Positions 27,569-36,862 of a stretch of 52,980 bases of DNA are shown here, piece after piece (the first letter of the stretch is position 1; each line of letters begins with the position of its first letter). This stretch comes from Acidobacteriota bacterium (GTDB taxonomy: Bacteria > Acidobacteriota > Terriglobia > Terriglobales > Acidobacteriaceae). The translations under genes were made by a program, and so were the position numbers. The notes beneath the pieces are model-generated. The model searched no databases, had not been told where the DNA came from, and worked only from the letters and a program-made list of their open reading frames with translations. Location of the stretch: contig JARLGJ010000039.1 of assembly GCA_031296105.1 (NCBI GenBank), forward strand, positions 1 to 52,980. Reading direction: 5' to 3'.

Positions 27569-28513
27569 CTACGCGCAGGGCACCACCGGGCCGGGCGTCG
27601 GCGGCATTCCTGGGATGACAATGTCCGGCGTCCCCGGCGAATCCGGCGTCGCGGGCGTACCTGGAATCACCTGCGCCGGAGTTCCGGGAATGTCCGGCCC
27701 GTAGCAAATTCCGCTGGAAGTATCCCATGCCGGAGGCGTGGGGGGCATTGGCCGCGGAGCCTGCGGAATGGGCGCGGCTGGCTCCGTAGCGGCGGCGTGG
27801 GCGGCTTCCGCGGCGTCAATGGCCAACTCGCCACTCAGCGTTGCGTCCATCGGCGTGCCGGTGTCAAAGAAGAAGTCCGGCGGTCCCTGGCGGTGCGCGT
27901 GCATCAGCAGGGCCGCGCCCACGGCAGCTATGCCCGCGCCAATGCCCAGACCAATGGCCGCATTGCGCCCGCGGGTGGAAGACGTCATAGTGGCGGGCAC
28001 AAGCTGCCCTCCGCTGATGGTGCCCGGCGTGATCGATCCATCATGTCCAGAGGCCGCGCCGATTGCGGCACCAACGCCCGGCGCCAGCAGCAGCGGGAGG
28101 AGGGCCAGTCCGCGATGGCTGTTGGGGGCCGGCTGCCACCAGCCCAGCGCGCTGCGCACGGTCACCGTGCCGGGGACGGAAGCGGCGTAGCCGTCGGCAA
28201 AGGCCAGGGTGGCTGCTCGCAGCACAATCTCCACGCGGTCGTCTTTCTGCGAAATTTTTTCGATGCGGCCTTCCAAGTAGGTTCCGGGAGGAATCGCGAC
28301 TTGCGATCCGGAAACCACGGGCGAAGCCATTTGTGCACGCAGCGAGCCACCCACGTGCGTATCGGCGCTGGAGAGCGGAGCCGCTAGCACTACGTTGAGC
28401 ACCGTGCCGGCCGGGACCGTCAGACGTGAAAATGCCGCGGCGGGGCCCTGCTGTGCCGCGCCGGGCAAAACAACCATCAGCGTTACGAGGAGCACTGCCA
28501 AAACCTTCTGCAT
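27569..28513 (-). CDS. Secreted protein with proline-rich C-terminal repeats
   Basis: Unrecognised exported protein, 314 aa. The signal peptide is MQKVLAVLLVTLMVVLPGAA (cleavage near AAQ-QG). A compact domain follows (LTVPAGTVLNVVLAAPLSSA and VAIPPGTYLEGRIEKI), resembling the barrel seen at the C-terminus of TrbI/VirB10-like proteins; that is a weak analogy. Next is a Gly/Ala-rich hydrophobic segment (AAIGLGIGAGIAAVGAALL), perhaps membrane-embedded, and then a Pro-rich tail with repeated PGTP units (IPGTPAQVIPGTPATPDSPG). ATG 28513 has GGAGG 7 nt upstream. It may span the envelope. Confidence 0.6.
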   Translation of the reverse strand: MQKVLAVLLVTLMVVLPGAAQQGPAAAFSRLTVPAGTVLNVVLAAPLSSADTHVGGSLRAQMASPVVSGSQVAIPPGTYLEGRIEKISQKDDRVEIVLRAATLAFADGYAASVPGTVTVRSALGWWQPAPNSHRGLALLPLLLAPGVGAAIGAASGHDGSITPGTISGGQLVPATMTSSTRGRNAAIGLGIGAGIAAVGAALLMHAHRQGPPDFFFDTGTPMDATLSGELAIDAAEAAHAAATEPAAPIPQAPRPMPPTPPAWDTSSGICYGPDIPGTPAQVIPGTPATPDSPGTPDIVIPGMPPTPGPVVPCA

Positions 28514-28715
28514 TACGTTGCCTCCTGCAATGGGGAATAAGAACTGTAGGATTGAACCCCGGCAGCCAGGTTCCGGCGATTGCGATTGGTGAAGATTCGC
28601 TGCGGAGTGTTGCCGGCGGGTTGCGAAGGGTTAAGCCCGCGCCCCATCTCTGGCCTATGGTTCCTATCAAATCTTCTGATTGGCCCTGTCAGAAATGGCG
28701 CTGTAACTTCTTTCA

Positions 28716-30197
28716 ATGGCGGCCAACCCCACAAACGTTACGGCAAAAGCACTCTTTGAGGGTTACGACCTGGGCGCGTTCTACGACGAGATGTTTGAAG
28801 GCCCCGGCAAGCCCCGGCCTCACTACGTCAAGCTCTTCCAGCGGCTGGCGGAAATGGCTCCCGAGCAGTTTGAAGAGCGCCGCAAAGTGGCCGAGCTCTC
28901 CTTCCTCTTGCAGGGCATCACCTTCACCGTCTATAGCGACGGCGCGGGCACTGAGCGCCTGTTTCCCTTCGACCTGATCCCGCGCATCATTCCCTACCAC
29001 GAATGGGAAAAGGTGGAGCGCGGACTGGCGCAGCGCGTCAAGGCCTTGAACCTGTTTCTCAAGGACATCTACGGCCCGCAGAAGATCCTGGCCGACAAGC
29101 GCATTCCGCGCTCGCTGGTGTATAGCTGCAAGCACTTCCGCCGCGAGATGATCGGCCTGCAAGTGCCGCGCGGCATTTACACCCACATCAGCGGCATTGA
29201 CCTGATCCGCGACTCGGCCAGCGGCGAGTACATGGTGCTGGAAGACAACGTGCGCACGCCCAGCGGCGTCAGCTACGTGCTGGAAAACCGCCTGATCATG
29301 ACGCGCACCCTGCCCGAGGCTTTCCAGGCCTACGGCGTGCTGCCCGTGGCGCACTACCCCAGCGAGCTTTCGCGCATTCTGCACAGCCTGTCGCCGCGCG
29401 GCAACCACGCGGAGGCCGTGTTGCTGACGCCGGGCATTTACAACAGCGCCTACTACGAGCACAGCTTCCTGGCGCAGCAGATGGGCATTGAGCTGGTGGA
29501 AGGCCGCGACCTGGTGGTGGACGACACGGTGGTCTATATGAAGACCATCCACGGCCTGCGCCGGGTGGACGTCATCTACCGCCGCGTGGACGACGACTTC
29601 CTGGATGCCCTGGTCTTCCGCAGCGATTCGCTGATGGGCGTGCCCGGGCTGATGGGCGCCTACCGCGCCGGCAACGTGGCGCTGGCCAACGCCGTGGGCA
29701 ACGGCGTGGCCGACGACAAAGCCGTGTACGCCTACGTGCCGGAATTCATCCGCTACTACCTGGCCGAGGAGCCGATTCTGCGCTCGGTGGATACCTACCT
29801 GTGCAGCCGTCCCGGCGATTTGCAATATGTTCTGGAGCACCTCGGCGAGCTGGTGGTAAAGGCCGTGGGCGAAAGCGGCGGCTATGGAATGCTGATCGGC
29901 CCGGCCGCGGACAAGGCGAAGATCGCGGACTTCCGCCGTCGCATTCAGGCCGATCCGCGCAACTACATTGCGCAGCCGCTGATTGGGCTGTCGCGCGTGC
30001 CTTCCTTCGACGTGGAGCAGGGGCAGGTTGGCGGGCGGCATGTGGATTTGCGCCCCTACTGCCTGTTCGACGGAGAAGAGGTAACGGTCGTGCCGGGCGG
30101 ACTGACGCGGGTGGCGCTGCGCGAGGGTTCGGTGGTGGTGAACTCCTCGCAGGGCGGCGGCAGCAAAGACACCTGGGTTGTGCGGGAGGAGGGATGA
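28716..30197 (+). CDS. Circularly permuted ATP-grasp protein
   Basis: A 493-aa protein of the circularly permuted ATP-grasp type 2 family (formerly DUF404/DUF407). Visible blocks: [20 protein letters not shown] at the N-terminus, [40 protein letters not shown] (the acidic metal/ATP region), [20 protein letters not shown], and the C-terminal [16 protein letters not shown]. Such enzymes are predicted to form amide bonds using ATP. Its stop overlaps the start of the alpha-E gene (ATGA), and the transglutaminase gene follows, an arrangement conserved in many bacteria and predicted to modify or degrade a peptide. The substrate is unknown. Confidence 0.88.
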   Translation: MAANPTNVTAKALFEGYDLGAFYDEMFEGPGKPRPHYVKLFQRLAEMAPEQFEERRKVAELSFLLQGITFTVYSDGAGTERLFPFDLIPRIIPYHEWEKVERGLAQRVKALNLFLKDIYGPQKILADKRIPRSLVYSCKHFRREMIGLQVPRGIYTHISGIDLIRDSASGEYMVLEDNVRTPSGVSYVLENRLIMTRTLPEAFQAYGVLPVAHYPSELSRILHSLSPRGNHAEAVLLTPGIYNSAYYEHSFLAQQMGIELVEGRDLVVDDTVVYMKTIHGLRRVDVIYRRVDDDFLDALVFRSDSLMGVPGLMGAYRAGNVALANAVGNGVADDKAVYAYVPEFIRYYLAEEPILRSVDTYLCSRPGDLQYVLEHLGELVVKAVGESGGYGMLIGPAADKAKIADFRRRIQADPRNYIAQPLIGLSRVPSFDVEQGQVGGRHVDLRPYCLFDGEEVTVVPGGLTRVALREGSVVVNSSQGGGSKDTWVVREEG

Positions 30198-31159
30198 CGA
30201 CGATGCTTTCGCGCATTGCAGATTCGCTCTTCTGGCTGGCGCGCTACATGGAACGCGCCGAGGACACGGCGCGCATTCTGGACGTGAACTACCACATGAT
30301 GCTCGAAGAGAGCGAGAAGTTCCTGCGCCTGCGCTGGGATCCCCTGCTGGTGATGGCCGGCGAGGAACAGCGCTTCCGCGCGCTTTACGACGAGGCCAAC
30401 GCGCACACGGTCTTCGAGTTCCTGGCCTTCCGCCAGGACAATCCCAACTCCATTGTGCAGTGCATCGCCAACGCGCGCGAGAACGCGCGCACCATCCGCG
30501 ACCGCCTGTCGCGCGAGATGTGGGAGGACATCAACGGCCTCTACCACGCGGTGAACTCGTTCGATTGCCGGCAGGAAATCGCCAACGGACCGCACCGCTT
30601 CTGCGACCTGGTAAAGTTTGGCAGCCATCGCTTCCACGGCGTGGCCGATGCCACCGTGCCGCACGACGAGGGCTGGCAGTTCCTGCGCCTTGGCTGCCAC
30701 CTGGAGCGCGCCGAGATGACCGCGCGGCTGGTGGACGTGCAGTACCAATACCTGCTCGATGCGCCGCTGCTCTCCGGCCCGCCGGACAATCACCAGTGGA
30801 TGGCCGTGCTCAAGTCGGTGGGCGCCTATGAGGCCTACCACCGCAAGCACTACTCGCAGATTGAGCCGGAGCATGTGGCGGAGATGCTGATCCTGCATCC
30901 GCAGCACCCGCGCAGCATCCGCTTCAGCGTGAACGAAGTGCAGGAAGGACTGCGCGCGCTCTCCAACTCGCAGCCCGGCAGCTACAGCAACGAGGCCGAG
31001 CGCCAGACCGGCAAGTTGCTGGACCGTCTGCGCTACGACCGCATCGACGAGATCTTCCAGCACGGCCTGCACAGCTACCTGAACGAGCTGCTTGGCTCCT
31101 GCCTGCACATCGGCGAGCACATTGCGCGCAGCTACTTCTACTACAAGGCAATTGTATGA
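30194..31159 (+). CDS. Alpha-E domain protein
   Basis: A 321-aa all-helical protein of the alpha-E family (formerly DUF403), almost always encoded beside the permuted ATP-grasp protein. The N-terminus is characteristic: [20 protein letters not shown], and a second family block is [20 protein letters not shown]. No catalytic motif is known for the family. The ATG overlaps the upstream stop by 4 nt, and its own stop overlaps the next start by 4 nt, so the three genes are translationally coupled and probably made in fixed ratio. Confidence 0.9.
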   Translation: MTTMLSRIADSLFWLARYMERAEDTARILDVNYHMMLEESEKFLRLRWDPLLVMAGEEQRFRALYDEANAHTVFEFLAFRQDNPNSIVQCIANARENARTIRDRLSREMWEDINGLYHAVNSFDCRQEIANGPHRFCDLVKFGSHRFHGVADATVPHDEGWQFLRLGCHLERAEMTARLVDVQYQYLLDAPLLSGPPDNHQWMAVLKSVGAYEAYHRKHYSQIEPEHVAEMLILHPQHPRSIRFSVNEVQEGLRALSNSQPGSYSNEAERQTGKLLDRLRYDRIDEIFQHGLHSYLNELLGSCLHIGEHIARSYFYYKAIV

Positions 31160-32130
31160 ACCGCTACCACCTGGTGCACATCACGGAGTTCCACTACGAC
31201 GGGCCGGTGTCGGAGAGTTACAACGAAGTACGCCTGCGCCCTTTGACCGATGAGAAGCAGAGCTGCCTCAGCTTCAAGCTCACCACCACGCCGCCCTCGC
31301 AGTCGCGCAGCTACCAGGACGCCTTCGGCAATTGGGTGCACCTGTTCAACGTGCTGCGCGAACATCGCCACCTGAAGATCGAGACCGACTCGGTGATTCT
31401 ACGCATGGACGCGCCCGCCGAGCCGCCGTCCGCAACCCTTGCGGATGTGGACGCCGCGCACGACGAGCTTTTTGAGGACTATTACGACTACCTGGTGCCC
31501 AGCGATTACGTGCCGCACCTGGCGCAGTTGGACCCTTTGATTGCCGCGGCCGAAGCGCTCGCTAACGGCAACGCCTACGGCTTCGCCGAGGCCGCCGCGC
31601 GGCTGATTCATGAGCGCTTCCAGTACCTTCCCGGCGCCACCCACGTGCACTCCTCGCTGGCCGATTCACTGACCAACGGCGCCGGCGTGTGCCAGGACTT
31701 CGCCCACCTGCTGATCGGCATGGCGCGCAAGCGCGGCATTCCCGCGCGTTACGTCTCCGGCTACCTGGTGCCGCAGTGCGCCTCCAACCCCGACTCCGCG
31801 CTGGAAGAAGTCATTGGCGGACAGGCCTCGCACGCCTGGGCCGAGGTGTACATCCCGGGCAGCGGCTGGCTGCCGCTCGATCCCACGCTGGGCCGCCCGG
31901 TGGCCGCGCGCCACGTGCGCATCGGCTACGGGCGCGACTACGGCGACGTGGCTCCAGTGCGCGGCATGTACAACGGACACGCCGGACAAAGGCTCTCGGT
32001 GGACGTGCAACTGCGCCCCGACGTGGACGTGGACGGCCATGAGCAGTTGAACAGCAGCACCCTGATTCCGCCCGAAGAAGAGATTCTTGAGGAACGCCCG
32101 GCGCAACCCGTGCAGCAACAGCAGCAGTAG
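31156..32130 (+). CDS. Transglutaminase-like cysteine peptidase family protein
   Basis: A 324-aa protein with an N-terminal beta domain (ITEFHYDGPVSESYNEVRLR) and a transglutaminase core. The catalytic triad is Cys179 (GAGVCQDFAHL), His226 (QASHAWAEVY) and Asp242 (LDPTLGRP). In this gene context it is expected to act as an amidase/peptidase on a product of the ATP-grasp enzyme rather than as a cross-linking enzyme; that is inference from the conserved neighbourhood. The C-terminus ends in a Gln-rich tail. There is no signal peptide. It is the third gene of the coupled operon. Confidence 0.9.
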   Translation: MNRYHLVHITEFHYDGPVSESYNEVRLRPLTDEKQSCLSFKLTTTPPSQSRSYQDAFGNWVHLFNVLREHRHLKIETDSVILRMDAPAEPPSATLADVDAAHDELFEDYYDYLVPSDYVPHLAQLDPLIAAAEALANGNAYGFAEAAARLIHERFQYLPGATHVHSSLADSLTNGAGVCQDFAHLLIGMARKRGIPARYVSGYLVPQCASNPDSALEEVIGGQASHAWAEVYIPGSGWLPLDPTLGRPVAARHVRIGYGRDYGDVAPVRGMYNGHAGQRLSVDVQLRPDVDVDGHEQLNSSTLIPPEEEILEERPAQPVQQQQQ

Positions 32131-32511
32131 CAGTAAGCACTCAGGCAGCACTCAAAACCATGATTCGCGTCCTTCGGGGTGCCGGCTCTGTAGGTTCCGG
32201 TTCACCAGCAGCTTCGCCTCGGCATCGCCGTTCTCCTTCCGGCGGATGTCAAAGCCGTGCCGATACTGCGCGCAATCAAGTCGCGACCTCCGCGTGAAGC
32301 TCGTCCGTAAGATTACGAGGGCCTTTGATGGCCGCTTCATAGAAGGGCGCGAGCAACAGCACCATGCTGCAAAGATCTCGATTTTGTCCGTGTAGGACGG
32401 AATTCCTCCCCACGGGAGCGCGCTGAGTGAATATTTTTCCTCTTCGGGGCGGCCATGGAGTGAAAATGGAAGCGTAACTGGTTGTTGGAGTCCACAGGAG
32501 AACCCGGTTCA
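32131..32511. other. Intergenic region after the transglutaminase gene
   Basis: No intact gene is supported. On the minus strand two short frames (near 32310-32395 and 32155-32290) have protein-like composition (LAPFYEAAIKGPRNLTDELH; QYRHGFDIRRKENGDAEAKL) but are in different frames and lack ribosome-binding sites. They may be remnants of one decayed gene. Confidence 0.35.
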
Positions 32512-33792
32512 ATGTCCAACACGAACGCGCACGGCTTGGTGGAATCGCCGGCTCAGCACTCGCCGCTGGTAAAATCCGAAAACGTCAATCATAACGGGGC
32601 GACGGACAGCACTACAGAACCCAAGGATACGCTGGCCATTATTGCCGTCACGCTGGCCGCCATTGCCGCCTTCCTCAATGTTTTTGCCACCCAGCCGCTT
32701 TTACCGCTTTTCGAGCAGATCTTTCACGCCTCCAAGGCAGAGGTCGGACGATCCGTAAGCGTAACCACCCTTGGCGTCGCACTGAGCGCCACGTTCTGGG
32801 GAACCTTGGCCGAGCGCGTTGGCCGCCGCAAGGTCATCGTCATTTCAACCTTCCTGCTCGCCATCCCAACCGTCCTGACCGCCACCTCGACAACCCTCAC
32901 GCAGGTGGTGATCTGGCGCTTTCTACAGGGCCTCATCGTGCCCGGCATCTTTGGCGTCACCATTGCCTACATCACCGAAGAGTGGCCGCGCTCGCGCGTG
33001 CCCCGGGTGATGTCGATTTACCTCACCGGCGTGGTGTTCGGCGGCTTTCTCGGCCGCCTGTTGCCGGGAGTCGCCGCCGTCCATCAGGTCATTCCCTTCG
33101 TCGCTCCCCGCTGGGGCAACGGGTTCATCATTATCGGCACGGTTGAATTCATCTTTGGATTCTTGCTCTGGCGTTGGCTTCGCCGCGATTCTCCGCTGGC
33201 CGCCGGAGCAGTCAAAAACACAAATATCTTCCGCCACCTGCGGAATCCGCAGCTCATTGCGACCTGCGCCGTCGGATTCAATGTGTTCTTTTCCCTGGTG
33301 GCGGCCTTCTCCTACGTCACCTTTTATCTTGCCGCCCCGCCGTTCAACCTTTCGCCCGCGAAGCTGGGCATGCTCTTCATGATCTACCTTGTCGGGCTTG
33401 TCGTGACGCCTCTGGGCGGCATATGGATCTCGCGCGCCGGATCGCGCACGGCCCTCATCTGCTCGGTCGGAGCCGGCATCGTGGGAATCCTGTTGACCCT
33501 GATTCCGAACCTTCCGGTCATCCTCCTCGGCCTGACGATCTGCTCTTCCGGAGTCTTCATCTGTCAGACGGCCTCGAACAGTTACATCCAGCGAATCGAG
33601 AAGTCGGGCGGACGCGCCTCTGCCACCGGTCTTTATGTGATGGTCTACTACGCCGGCGGCGGCGTAGCGGGAGTTCTGCCCGGTTACCTCTGGCGCTACG
33701 GCCAATGGAAGGCCTGCGTGGCACTGATTGTCTTCGTGCAGGTGCTCTCCGTCATCATTGCCGGAAGTATTTGGAAGGGTAAGGACGCTTAG
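32512..33792 (+). CDS. Major facilitator superfamily transporter
   Basis: Inner-membrane secondary transporter, 426 aa, with about 12 hydrophobic helices after a 40-residue hydrophilic N-terminus. The MFS signature between helices 2 and 3 is seen as GTLAERVGRRKVIVIST; helix 1 is IAVTLAAIAAFLNVFATQPL. The general look (QPLLPLFEQIFHASKAEVGR) resembles YnfM/arabinose-efflux-like exporters, but the substrate cannot be assigned. The ATG at 32512 (MSNTNAHG) has AGGAG 11 nt upstream; a TTG at 32482 is an alternative. A MITE-like element begins at its stop codon. Confidence 0.88.
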   Translation: MSNTNAHGLVESPAQHSPLVKSENVNHNGATDSTTEPKDTLAIIAVTLAAIAAFLNVFATQPLLPLFEQIFHASKAEVGRSVSVTTLGVALSATFWGTLAERVGRRKVIVISTFLLAIPTVLTATSTTLTQVVIWRFLQGLIVPGIFGVTIAYITEEWPRSRVPRVMSIYLTGVVFGGFLGRLLPGVAAVHQVIPFVAPRWGNGFIIIGTVEFIFGFLLWRWLRRDSPLAAGAVKNTNIFRHLRNPQLIATCAVGFNVFFSLVAAFSYVTFYLAAPPFNLSPAKLGMLFMIYLVGLVVTPLGGIWISRAGSRTALICSVGAGIVGILLTLIPNLPVILLGLTICSSGVFICQTASNSYIQRIEKSGGRASATGLYVMVYYAGGGVAGVLPGYLWRYGQWKACVALIVFVQVLSVIIAGSIWKGKDA

Positions 33793-33932
33793 AGAAGCTC
33801 TGAATAAGTCACTCTTGCAAGCTATTCTACGGGAGTTAAACCGGTCACCGATAGATTTTGATGGGGACATGTTTTGTCAGGGCACGGATTTATCCGCGCC
33901 CTGACAAAATTCGACTTATTCAGAGATTCCTT
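33791..33932. mobile_element. MITE-like element, copy 2 (short form)
   Basis: A 142-bp non-coding element with inverted ends (CTCTGAATAAGTC near 33798-33810 and its complement at 33913-33925). The interior runs parallel to copy 1 in reverse: CTTGCAAGCT, TACGGGAGTTA, CCGATAGATTTTGATGGG and the palindrome CAGGGCACGGATTTATCC. It lacks the extra 150 bp of palindromes present in copy 1. The left end touches the MFS stop codon. Confidence 0.6.
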
Positions 33933-33946
33933 ATGGGACGTCTTGC

Positions 33947-34096
33947 TCAGAACCAGCCCGAGCGATAGACGATCCACCAGCTTGCGAAGAGCGCCACAAA
34001 GGACTCCGCCACCGCCCAGCCAAAGGGCAGCAGGTAGCCGAAGAGGCTGAGGACGCACCAGAGAATCCAGAATATTTTGCGTTGTACGGAGTCGAT
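33947..34096 (-). CDS. Small two-helix membrane protein with an apparent AUC start
   Basis: A 49-codon frame that ends RSGWF-stop and reads DSVQRKIFWILWCVLSLFGY, then LLPFGWAVAESFVALFASWW. It predicts two membrane helices, a basic residue cluster before the first, and an aromatic-rich end. No ATG, GTG or TTG occurs in this frame between the upstream in-frame stop (34127-34129) and the hydrophobic core. The best start is ATC at 34096, which has AGGTGA 4 nt upstream. It lies 30 nt after the NimA-like gene on the same strand. Alternatives are read-through of the UGA or a frameshift. Function unknown. Confidence 0.45.
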   Translation of the reverse strand: MDSVQRKIFWILWCVLSLFGYLLPFGWAVAESFVALFASWWIVYRSGWF

Positions 34097-34126
34097 CTTC
34101 TCACCTCGGACTGCATGTCCTGCGGC

Positions 34127-34603
34127 TCAGGCGCGCCGCTTGCCGGAGAGGTTTTCCACCTTGAGGGCGAACACGCGCGTCAGGTCCTCGCGCGACTCGA
34201 TATACCTGGCGCCCTCTTCCTGAAACGCCGGCGAATATTTCTGAATGAGCCACATCAGCGAGCGCAACTTCTCCTCGCCCGCCAGTTCGCGAACCTCGCC
34301 CGTGACAATCGCGCTCTCGTAATAGGTGCTGAACATCTCCGGCTCCAGACGGGTGGAAGCCACCACGCAAAAGCTGGCTTGCGGATGATGTTTGAGATTG
34401 TCGATCTTGCGTCCTTCCAGGGCGCAGTGCAGGTGTATGTCGCCCTCGCGATACACGTAGCTGAGCGGCACGCCGTAGGGCTCGCCATCCGCGCCCACCG
34501 TGCTCAGCACGCCGTACTCGCCCTTTTCCAGAATCTTGCGCGCCTCGATGTCGTCAACCGCACGATCTTCGCGGCGCATGCTGCGCAGAGCATGGTCCGG
34601 CAT
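34127..34603 (-). CDS. Pyridoxamine 5'-phosphate oxidase-like flavoprotein (NimA-like)
   Basis: A 158-aa FMN-binding split-barrel protein. The N-terminus (MRREDRAVDDIEARKILEKG, then EYGVLSTVGADGEPYGVPLS) matches the NimA-type nitroreductase family; EGRKIDNLKHHPQASFCVVA is the next family block. Members bind flavin and reduce or oxidise small molecules; some give 5-nitroimidazole resistance. The ATG at 34603 has GGAG 7 nt upstream. The next small membrane ORF lies 30 nt downstream on the same strand. Confidence 0.85.
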   Translation of the reverse strand: MPDHALRSMRREDRAVDDIEARKILEKGEYGVLSTVGADGEPYGVPLSYVYREGDIHLHCALEGRKIDNLKHHPQASFCVVASTRLEPEMFSTYYESAIVTGEVRELAGEEKLRSLMWLIQKYSPAFQEEGARYIESREDLTRVFALKVENLSGKRRA

Positions 34604-34711
34604 AGTTGTACTCCAGGATGTCCCCACAATAGGTACGCAAGATAATGGCGATTTCCACGCGTAATTGCAAGGGTAATTTGCCGCGGCGCAAAGGCGGCCA
34701 AACAGCCGGAA

Positions 34712-36547
34712 TTACACGGTGACGGCGTGGCGCAGGGCGCGGTCTACTTCCTGCTTCTCCTGCATCAACTGCGCCATGGCGGCCGCGTCCTGCTGGCGCT
34801 CGGCCTCGGCAATCTGCCGCCGCAACTCGCGCTGGCGCCGCTCCAACTGCCGCCGCCGCAGCGCGTTGATGGACCCGGCCAGCAATTCGGCCGTCAGCGT
34901 TTCGTGCTCGCGCATCACCACCGACATCAGCATCTTGTGCTGCGCCTCGTCCAGTTCCAGCGTCATTACGTCTTCACCGTCGGCCAGGGCCTTCAGCACG
35001 CGGTCAATCAACCCTTCGGCGCGCAGGCCCTGGTGCAAGTGCTCCGAACTCAACGTGTAGTACGCCTGCTCGGCCGGGTTATAAACCTGCTCCTGGCCGT
35101 TCTCGTCCTCAAAGGTAAATGACAAGTCGTTGCCCGCCGTCAGCGCCTGCAACAGAATGCGCTCGGCCTCCGTCAGCGGCGCGTCTGGACGCGGCGCAAC
35201 CTGCGTGGCCGTGCGCGAGGAGGCCACATGGCGCAGCTCCTGGCGCAGCACGGCAGAGTCGATTTGCAGCTTCTGCGCCACGTCGGCCGCCAGCTCGTCA
35301 CGCACAATGCGGCTGGGCACGCGCTGTATATGAGGCAGCAGGAAATTGATCGCCTTCACCTTGCCCTCGGCCGTGCGCGGAAACTGCGCCAGCGCGCGCC
35401 CGATCAGGTATTCAAAGTATTTCGGCGCCGCGCGCAGTGCGCTGCCGTAGGCATCGCGTCCCTTTTTGCGCACGTACAGATCAGGATCAAAGCCGGCCTC
35501 CAAGGTCAGCACGCGGATCTCGAAATCCTCGCCGACCAGCAGAGAGAGCGAGCGCTCGGCGGCCTTGGCGCCGGCCGCGTCGGGATCGAAGTTCACCACA
35601 ATGTTCTTGGTGAAGCGCGCCAGCAACTTGGCCTGCGCCTCGGTAAAGGCCGTGCCGCTGGAGGCAATCACGTTGTGCAGTCCGGCGTTGTACACCGAGA
35701 TGCAGTCCATCTGCCCTTCCACCAGGATGACGTAGTGCAGTTCCTTGATGCCCTCTTTGGCCAGATGCAGATTGAACAGCACGTGCGACTTGCTGTAGAT
35801 GGGCGTCTCGGGCGAGTTCATATACTTCGGCCCGGCCTTTTCGTCCGTGGCCAGCGTGCGCCCGGTAAAGGCGATCACCTTGCCCCGCTCATTGCAGATG
35901 GGGAACATGATGCGGTTGCGGAACTTGCTGTACAGCGCACTGGGCGGAGGGGCCGCTCCGGGCGCGGAATCTTTTTCCTTCCAACTGAACAGGCCGCTCT
36001 CGCGCAGCGCGTCTTCATCGGCCAGGGGCTTCAAACGGTCGCGCAGCAGAAAGCCCGACTCCGGCGCATAGCCGATGCGGAAGCGCGCAATGGCCTCGTC
36101 GTCCAGTCCGCGTCCGCGCAGATACTCGCGCGCCGGAGCCGCTTCGGGGCGCTGCAACTGCTCCTGGAACCACTGGCAGGCCGCCTCGTGCAGGTCCAGC
36201 AAACGGCCGCGCAGGTGAGCCTCGCGCGCCTCCTGCGGCGAGCCGAACTCCACCTTTGGCATGGGAATGTTTTGCTTCTGCGCCAGCAGCCGCACGGCTT
36301 CCGGAAAGGAGATGTTCTCGATCTTCTGCAGAAAGCTGAAGACGTCTCCGCTGACTCCGCAGCCAAAGCAGTGGTAAAACTGCTTGCCCTCGTGCACGGA
36401 AAACGACGGCGTCTTTTCCCCATGGAAGGGACAAAGCCCCGAGTAGTTTTGCGCCCCGGCCTTGCGCAGCTTGACGTACTCGCCCACCACCTGGACGATG
36501 TTCGACTGCTGCTTGACGGTATATGCAAAATCTCCGGGATTGGCCAC
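34712..36547 (-). CDS. dnaG: DNA primase DnaG
   Basis: Synthesises RNA primers at the replication fork (611 aa). The zinc-binding domain has Cys39, His42, Cys60 and Cys63 (CPFHGEKTPSF, HCFGCG); the core follows with a TOPRIM domain (VILVEGQMDCISVYNAG, VVNFDPDAAG), and a helical helicase-interaction domain ends the protein. The start is GTG 36547 with GAGG 5 nt upstream. It stands apart from rpoD, so the classical macromolecular-synthesis operon is split. Confidence 0.97.
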   Translation of the reverse strand: MANPGDFAYTVKQQSNIVQVVGEYVKLRKAGAQNYSGLCPFHGEKTPSFSVHEGKQFYHCFGCGVSGDVFSFLQKIENISFPEAVRLLAQKQNIPMPKVEFGSPQEAREAHLRGRLLDLHEAACQWFQEQLQRPEAAPAREYLRGRGLDDEAIARFRIGYAPESGFLLRDRLKPLADEDALRESGLFSWKEKDSAPGAAPPPSALYSKFRNRIMFPICNERGKVIAFTGRTLATDEKAGPKYMNSPETPIYSKSHVLFNLHLAKEGIKELHYVILVEGQMDCISVYNAGLHNVIASSGTAFTEAQAKLLARFTKNIVVNFDPDAAGAKAAERSLSLLVGEDFEIRVLTLEAGFDPDLYVRKKGRDAYGSALRAAPKYFEYLIGRALAQFPRTAEGKVKAINFLLPHIQRVPSRIVRDELAADVAQKLQIDSAVLRQELRHVASSRTATQVAPRPDAPLTEAERILLQALTAGNDLSFTFEDENGQEQVYNPAEQAYYTLSSEHLHQGLRAEGLIDRVLKALADGEDVMTLELDEAQHKMLMSVVMREHETLTAELLAGSINALRRRQLERRQRELRRQIAEAERQQDAAAMAQLMQEKQEVDRALRHAVTV

Positions 36548-36862
36548 GATTGCCTCTGCTCCAGCTTTTAGTCTGCGCCAATCGCCTGTGACAGGCCTGT
36601 GGAAAAGCTGTGACTTCGCGCGCTGGCGCTACGGCGCGGGATTGCGCCAGGCTTTATGCATCAGGAATGGTGCAGGAATCCGCCCGGCACGGTTACCAGG
36701 TAGTCGAAACACCCCTATGCCAGGTGGGGTGTGCCCCAGGTTCGGATCGCGCAGCGGGCCTAACCTGGGATAGTTATAACAAGAAGCAGTAGCCCTTCGA
36801 CTTGCGGCAAAGACGAACGCTCTCTCCGCGCAACACACCGAAGGGACTTTTTCAGCAACCTG
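36548..36862. other. Intergenic region upstream of dnaG
   Basis: No gene is visible. It contains one REP unit (36730-36770) and must contain the dnaG promoter. A weak frame in the plus direction (from 36610) overlaps the REP and is not supported. Confidence 0.5.
36730..36770. repeat. REP palindrome (single unit)
   Basis: A forward unit TGTGCCCCAGGTTCGGATCG with CTAACCTGGGA at the other foot. The apical part (GATCGCGCAGCGGGC) differs from the other copies, while the feet and the TGTG head are conserved. Confidence 0.75.

Noticed and set aside
32152..32512. Minus-strand frames with protein-like segments.
   Set aside because: They are in different frames, lack ribosome-binding sites and match no family I know; reported only as possible debris.
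33931..34116. A 61-codon ATG-started frame overlapping the small membrane ORF.
   Set aside because: Its Ser/Ala/Arg-rich product has no structure-like pattern, while the alternative frame encodes two clear membrane helices.
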